Shown piece after piece: positions 5,920 to 9,602 of a stretch of 9,602 nt of DNA; the first letter of the stretch is position 1; each line of letters begins with the position of its first letter. The notes below the pieces were generated by a model, which did not search any database, was not told where the DNA came from, and saw nothing but the letters and a program-made list of their open reading frames with translations. The position numbers and the translations under genes were made by a program. This stretch comes from Eggerthella sp. CAG:209 (GTDB lineage: Bacteria; Actinomycetota; Coriobacteriia; Coriobacteriales; Eggerthellaceae): contig FR884597.1 in assembly GCA_000436075.1 (NCBI GenBank), forward strand, positions 1 to 9,602, read 5' to 3'.

Positions 5920-6492
5920 TTGGATTCCGGACAACACGCTGGCGTGCGCCGTCCCGGTATTATTCGGAGATTTGTTAATCTCATTGTTTGCATCGTCATT
6001 GTCTTGGCGGCGGCATGGGGCATTAGGTCATTCGTTATTGAACCCTTTGAAGTGCCCTCTGCTTCTATGGAAACCACCATCATGACGGGTGACAGGCTTT
6101 TTGCAGAGAAGGTCAGTTACCATTTCTCGGAACCAAAAGCGGGCGACATCGTTGTTTTTTCCGACCCTCAAGTTCCTTCTCGCGTTTTAGTCAAACGCAT
6201 CATAGCCACAGAAGGTCAAACGGTAAACCTGGTTAACGGATACGTCTATGTTGATGGCGTAAAGCTCTCCGAGCCTTATACACAGGGTCTGTCGTACCCT
6301 CTTTCCAAAACTGCCAGCAATGTTTCCCTTTCTTTTCCCTGCACTATTCCTGCCGGCGAAGTTTGGGTAATGGGGGACAATCGTGAAAATTCTTCCGATT
6401 CCCGCTATTTTGGTCCGGTCGATTCTGATTCGATTTTCGGAAAGGCCTTCGTAACATACTGGCCGATTAACCGTATTGGACTACTGAATTAG
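5920..6492 (+). CDS. lepB: Signal peptidase I (leader peptidase)
   Basis: The enzyme is a membrane-bound serine protease that removes signal peptides from secreted proteins on the outer face of the membrane. Of 190 residues, 1-19 are a basic cytoplasmic start, about 20-40 form one membrane segment, and the rest is the catalytic domain. Box B PSASMETTIMTGD holds the nucleophile Ser49; the usual Pro of the SMxPT motif is Thr. Box D VLVKRIIATEGQ holds the general base Lys92. Box E is GDNRENSSDSRYFG (152-165). One membrane segment and the small size fit the Gram-positive type. The start is TTG 5920: an in-frame TGA at 5902 rules out anything earlier, and AAGGG at 5904-5908 is a modest ribosome binding site. 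A GTG at 5944 would still leave the membrane helix intact and is the main alternative. Presence beside ftsY and ffh links targeting with signal cleavage. Confidence 0.95.
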   Translation: MDSGQHAGVRRPGIIRRFVNLIVCIVIVLAAAWGIRSFVIEPFEVPSASMETTIMTGDRLFAEKVSYHFSEPKAGDIVVFSDPQVPSRVLVKRIIATEGQTVNLVNGYVYVDGVKLSEPYTQGLSYPLSKTASNVSLSFPCTIPAGEVWVMGDNRENSSDSRYFGPVDSDSIFGKAFVTYWPINRIGLLN

Positions 6493-6514
6493 TTTACATT
6501 CATCGTTTATCGAT

Positions 6515-6520
6515 AAGGAG
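6515..6520 (+). promoter_or_regulatory. Ribosome binding site of glyQ
   Basis: AAGGAG lies 4 bases before the glyQ ATG at 6525. Its first two bases end a 10-bp palindrome, TTATCGATAA (6507-6516). The lepB-glyQ gap is only 32 bases, too short for a T-box riboswitch of the kind that controls glyQS in many Firmicutes. Confidence 0.8.
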
Positions 6521-6524
6521 CATT

Positions 6525-7472
6525 ATGACTAACCACGAAGTAGGCAAGGCGAATGCCGACGCCGCTCAGGTGCTGACGTTTCAGGATATGATCCTGCGCC
6601 TTCAGCGCTATTGGGCAGATTTGGGTTGTGTAATCATGCAGCCGTACGACAACGAAGTTGGTGCCGGTACGTTTCATACCGCCACTACATTGCGCAGCCT
6701 TGGCCCCGCTACGTGGAAGACTGCCTATGTGCAGCCTTGTCGCCGACCCACCGACGGCCGTTATGGTGAAAACCCCAACCGTCTCCAGCATTACTATCAG
6801 TTTCAGGTCCTGCTGAAGCCTTCTCCCGACAATGTTCAGGACTTGTATCTCGAATCGCTTCGCGCTATCGGTATTGAAGTTGAAAAACACGATATCCGCT
6901 TTGTTGAAGACGACTGGGAAAGCCCGACGCTTGGCGCTTGGGGTCTTGGCTGGGAAGTCTGGCTCAATGGCATGGAAGTCACTCAGTTTACTTACTTCCA
7001 GCAGGTTGGCGGTTTCGAGTGCCGTCCGGTTCCTTCTGAAATCACCTATGGTCTTGAGCGATTGGCCATGTATATTCAGGGCGTAGACTCGGTATATGAT
7101 CTGATTTGGGCGCGCGGTGCCGATGGTACGGTGTTTACCTATGGCGATGTATTCCTGGAAAATGAGCGTGAGTTTTCTGCATACAACTTTGAAATCGCCG
7201 ACACTGATCTGCTCTTTGGCGAATTCGATCGTTACGAGGCTGAATGCACTCGCGCGCTTGAAGCTAAGCTTCCGCTTGCCGCTTATGATTACGTTCTGAA
7301 GTGCTCTCATGCCTTTAATCTGCTTGACGCACGCGGCGTTATTAGCGCCACTGAGCGCATGGGCTACATTCTGCGTGTGCGCACTATTGCGAAGGCGTGC
7401 TGCGCTTCGTATCTCGAACATGTTGTAGGTCAGGCTCCGGAGTCTGACAGCTCCGAGAAGAAGGGGGAGTAA
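6525..7472 (+). CDS. glyQ: Glycyl-tRNA synthetase alpha subunit
   Basis: GlyQ is the catalytic subunit of the bacterial alpha2beta2 glycyl-tRNA synthetase: it activates glycine with ATP and, together with GlyS, charges tRNA-Gly. The 315 residues match the family closely from TFQDMILRLQRYW (18-30) onward. Visible are NEVGAGTFH (43-51), the class II motif 2 region RRPTDGRYGENPNRLQHYYQ (73-92), the very conserved GAWGLGWEVWLNGMEVTQF (137-155), and motif 3 region EITYGLERLAMYIQGVDSVYDL (172-193). It carries about 14 extra residues at the start and a short acidic/Lys-rich tail (about 303-315) beyond the family core. ATG 6525 has a good ribosome binding site; an in-frame later start would cut close to the conserved core. 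glyS begins 3 bases after its stop, so the subunits are made together. Confidence 0.98.
   Translation: MTNHEVGKANADAAQVLTFQDMILRLQRYWADLGCVIMQPYDNEVGAGTFHTATTLRSLGPATWKTAYVQPCRRPTDGRYGENPNRLQHYYQFQVLLKPSPDNVQDLYLESLRAIGIEVEKHDIRFVEDDWESPTLGAWGLGWEVWLNGMEVTQFTYFQQVGGFECRPVPSEITYGLERLAMYIQGVDSVYDLIWARGADGTVFTYGDVFLENEREFSAYNFEIADTDLLFGEFDRYEAECTRALEAKLPLAAYDYVLKCSHAFNLLDARGVISATERMGYILRVRTIAKACCASYLEHVVGQAPESDSSEKKGE
7461..7469 (+). promoter_or_regulatory. Ribosome binding site of glyS
   Basis: AAGGGGGAG, inside the last codons of glyQ, ends 6 bases before the glyS ATG at 7476, supporting that start and coupled translation of the two subunits. Confidence 0.75.
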
Positions 7473-7475
7473 CTG

Positions 7476-9554
7476 ATGGAAAAGCGTACGCTCGCCTTCG
7501 AAATCGGTACCGAAGAAATTCCGGCTTTCGACCTTGCGGGTGCTGTAAAGCAGCTCTCTACCATGGTTCCGAGTCTCCTCGATGATGCTGCTATTCCGCA
7601 TGGTGCCGTCAAGATTTTCTCTTCCCCTCGTCGTCTTATCGTTATTGCCGAAGAAATCCCTGAGGCTACGGAAGAAAAAAATGAAGTTTTCAAGGGTCCT
7701 TCTGCCAAGATCGCCTTTGATGCCGAGGGCAATCCCACCAAGGCGGCTCAGGGTTTTGCGCGTGGCAAGGGTGTAGATCCTTCTTCATTGGTCGTAGAGG
7801 ACGGCTACGTGTATGCCCGTACGCATACGCCCTCTGTGAATGTAGCATCCCTGCTTTCTTCGGTGCTCAATAAGATTATCCATGGACTATCTTGGCCTCG
7901 CTCTCAGCGTTGGGGTGTCCAGAGCGAGTACTTTACTCGCCCAGTACGTTGGATCGTTGCCCTTTTCGGTAATGAAGTTATCGACTTTACTTTTGCGGGT
8001 CTTGTTGCTGGCCGCACTACGTACGGCCATCGCTTCTTGGCCCCTGGTCCATTCGAAGTTGCTGATGCAGACTCGTTGGTTGATGTTGTGCGTAGTGCTT
8101 CTGTTATTCCTTCAGAGGCTGAACGCGAGCAGGTTATTCGTGAAGGTGTTGCTAAAGCCGAAGCTGAAACCGGCTTTACTGCGGTGCTTCATCCAAAGAC
8201 GCTTGTCGAAGTTATTAATCTGGCCGAGTATCCCACTGTGCTTGTTGGTACTTTCGACGAAGAATTCTTGAAAGTTCCCGAAGAAATCATCGTTGATGCC
8301 ATGTTGGTTCACCAGCGTTATTTCCCGTTGTATGACAAGGATGGCAAGCTTACCAATCGTTTTATTGTGGTAAGCAATGGCGACCCCGCTTGCGCCGAAA
8401 CCATCGTCGATGGCAACGAGCGTGTTGTTCGCGCTCGCCTTTATGACGCGAAGTTCTTCTATGACGAAGACCTGAAACAGCCTCTTGAGTCTTATGTTGA
8501 TCATCTGGGTGAAGTGGTTTTCCAGGAAAAGTTGGGCACCATGCTCGACAAGACTAACCGTATCCAGCGCTTGGCAGATCACCTTGCGGAAGATGCCGGT
8601 CTTGCTGGTCAGGATCTTAGCGATGTTGAGCGTGCTGCTCGTCTTTGCAAGGCCGACTTGGTGACGAGCGCTGTAGTTGAGTTCACTAGTGTTCAGGGTG
8701 TAATGGGTAGCTATTATGCTGCGGCAAGTGGCGAAACTGCCCAGGTAGCTCAGGCTATCGAGCAACATTATCGTCCCCGTTTCGCGGGCGACGAAGCTCC
8801 TGATACGGTTGTGGGCAAGATTGTGGCTATTGCCGACAAGCTTGATACCGTATGTGGTTTGTTTGCCGTTGGTCAAGGCCCTACGGGTTCTTCCGATCCG
8901 TTTGCTTTGCGTCGTAGCGCTATTGGCATCGTGGCTATGTTGTCCGGTAAAGATGCCGTTGAAGTATCGCTTGTAGCTGCAATTGACGCCGCGCTGGCAT
9001 CTTATGCTCAGCAGGGCATCGAATTCGATTCCGACGCTGCTCGTCGTGATGTAATTGAGTTCTTTATTACGCGCACCAAGGTAATGATGCGCGATGCTGG
9101 CAACAGCATTGATGCAATTGACGCCGTACTTTCTGCAGGCATTCAGGAGCCTGTTGAGCTCATTAATCGCGTTTCGGCTCTCGAGGCTGCTCGTAGCGAA
9201 CAGCCCGAGGTGTTCGAGGATCTTGCAACAGCTTATGCTCGTGCTAACAACCTTTGCGATTCCAAACTCGGTACTGAAGTTAATGAGAGTCTTCTATCTG
9301 AGGTTGAGCAAGCTTTGGTTCGTGCTGTTGGCCAGGCTGAAAGCAATGTTGCTAGTGCTCTCGAAAACAACAATTACGCTGCTGCATTGTCCGAGCTTGC
9401 TGCTTTGCGTAAACCCATCGACTTGTTCTTCGAGAACACGATGGTTATGGACGAAGACCAGACATTGCGCGAAAATCGCCTTCGTCTATTGAATAGCTTC
9501 GTTGCGGTATTCGCCAACGTTGCTGACTTTGCTCTGCTGTCCAAGGTAAAATAA
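7476..9554 (+). CDS. glyS: Glycyl-tRNA synthetase beta subunit
   Basis: GlyS supplies tRNA recognition for the GlyQ catalytic subunit. Its 692 residues match the usual length of about 690. The N-terminus FEIGTEEIPA (8-17) is the family hallmark; FTRPVRWIVALFG (153-165) and TTYGHRFLAPG (181-191) belong to the N-terminal tRNA-binding region. The middle part has VMGSYYAAASGE (from about 409), KIVAIADKLDT, and GQGPTGSSDPFALRR (ending at 480), the HD-like domain region. The C-terminal part, about 570-692, is helical and should be the DALR-type anticodon-binding domain, with KPIDLFFENTMVMDED near the end. Abundant GCT, CGT, GGT and GTT codons suggest high expression. No frameshift or internal stop is seen. 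No clear terminator lies in the 48 bases after the stop. Confidence 0.98.
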   Translation: MEKRTLAFEIGTEEIPAFDLAGAVKQLSTMVPSLLDDAAIPHGAVKIFSSPRRLIVIAEEIPEATEEKNEVFKGPSAKIAFDAEGNPTKAAQGFARGKGVDPSSLVVEDGYVYARTHTPSVNVASLLSSVLNKIIHGLSWPRSQRWGVQSEYFTRPVRWIVALFGNEVIDFTFAGLVAGRTTYGHRFLAPGPFEVADADSLVDVVRSASVIPSEAEREQVIREGVAKAEAETGFTAVLHPKTLVEVINLAEYPTVLVGTFDEEFLKVPEEIIVDAMLVHQRYFPLYDKDGKLTNRFIVVSNGDPACAETIVDGNERVVRARLYDAKFFYDEDLKQPLESYVDHLGEVVFQEKLGTMLDKTNRIQRLADHLAEDAGLAGQDLSDVERAARLCKADLVTSAVVEFTSVQGVMGSYYAAASGETAQVAQAIEQHYRPRFAGDEAPDTVVGKIVAIADKLDTVCGLFAVGQGPTGSSDPFALRRSAIGIVAMLSGKDAVEVSLVAAIDAALASYAQQGIEFDSDAARRDVIEFFITRTKVMMRDAGNSIDAIDAVLSAGIQEPVELINRVSALEAARSEQPEVFEDLATAYARANNLCDSKLGTEVNESLLSEVEQALVRAVGQAESNVASALENNNYAAALSELAALRKPIDLFFENTMVMDEDQTLRENRLRLLNSFVAVFANVADFALLSKVK

Positions 9555-9560
9555 TCCAAG

Positions 9561-9602
9561 TTAGCGGGCAATTTCGCTTTCGCGTTTCTTGAAGCGGCCC
9601 AG
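9561..9602 (-). CDS. Possible C-terminal end of a convergent gene (partial, unidentified)
   Basis: On the - strand one frame is open from the right edge and ends with TAA at 9563-9561. The 13 codons read LGRFKKRESEIAR, a charged helical sequence that looks like an ordinary bacterial protein C-terminus. It would converge on glyS with only 6 bases between the stops. Thirteen codons cannot prove a gene or a family: an open frame this short is common by chance. I include it because nothing else explains these bases and the composition is plausible. Confidence 0.3.
   Translation of the reverse strand: MGRFKKRESEIAR

Noticed and set aside
5880..5979. A short leader open frame (TTG 5880) between trmD and lepB
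   Set aside because: AGGAG at 5873-5877 is only 2 bases from the TTG, the frame overlaps lepB, and the peptide shows no run of a single amino acid as attenuator leaders do.
6493..6524. A T-box or glycine riboswitch before glyQ
   Set aside because: The gap is 32 bases and holds only a ribosome binding site and a 10-bp palindrome; there is no room for either RNA.
6507..7601. A 364-codon open frame on the - strand across glyQ
   Set aside because: It lies wholly antisense to the highly conserved glyQ and the glyS start, its translation resembles no family I know, and its openness follows from the codon bias of glyQ.
8112..8876. A 254-codon open frame on the - strand across glyS
   Set aside because: It is antisense to intact glyS with no recognisable motif; a shadow frame.

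Overview
The window is a plain housekeeping region from a bacterial chromosome. Ten protein genes lie head to tail on the + strand, and a few codons of a possible convergent gene sit at the right edge. Order: smc (3' part), ftsY, ffh, rpsP, khpA, rimM, trmD, lepB, glyQ, glyS. I see no mobile element, CRISPR array, tRNA, rRNA or phage gene, and no gene-free stretch over 90 bases. Base composition is close to even by eye. Gene order combines the smc-ftsY-ffh-rpsP-khpA-rimM-trmD block of Gram-positive bacteria with a bacterial-type two-subunit glycyl-tRNA synthetase. A medium-GC member of the Coriobacteriia (Eggerthella/Slackia/Cryptobacterium type) is my best guess, from gene order and protein feel only.

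Layout. Positions 1-3962 hold the chromosome-organising SMC ATPase and the two signal recognition particle (SRP) GTPases: the receptor FtsY, then Ffh, which overlap by 11 bases. Positions 3963-4042 are an 80-base gap with an imperfect hairpin ahead of the ribosomal block. Positions 4043-5833 hold ribosomal protein S16, the KH-domain RNA chaperone KhpA, the 30S maturation factor RimM and the tRNA m1G37 methyltransferase TrmD. Positions 5834-5919 hold a good sigma70-type promoter candidate for lepB (signal peptidase I). Positions 6525-9554 are glyQ and glyS, the alpha and beta subunits of glycyl-tRNA synthetase.

The genes link co-translational membrane targeting (FtsY, Ffh), signal-peptide removal (LepB), ribosome and tRNA maturation (S16, KhpA, RimM, TrmD) and tRNA charging (GlyQS). 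All are essential or growth-linked, which fits transcription as one or a few long operons.

The protein content is ordinary; the unusual signals are in the nucleic acid. The strongest is a textbook intrinsic-terminator structure (15 contiguous pairs, then six T) lying inside the rimM reading frame about 50 bases after its start. A second strong hairpin lies further into rimM. With the weak rimM ribosome binding site and the GTG start of trmD, these could lower RimM and TrmD relative to S16. Also notable are a perfect 22-bp palindrome in smc, no ylxM between ftsY and ffh, and no rplS after trmD. I found no convincing evidence of a wholly new multi-gene system.
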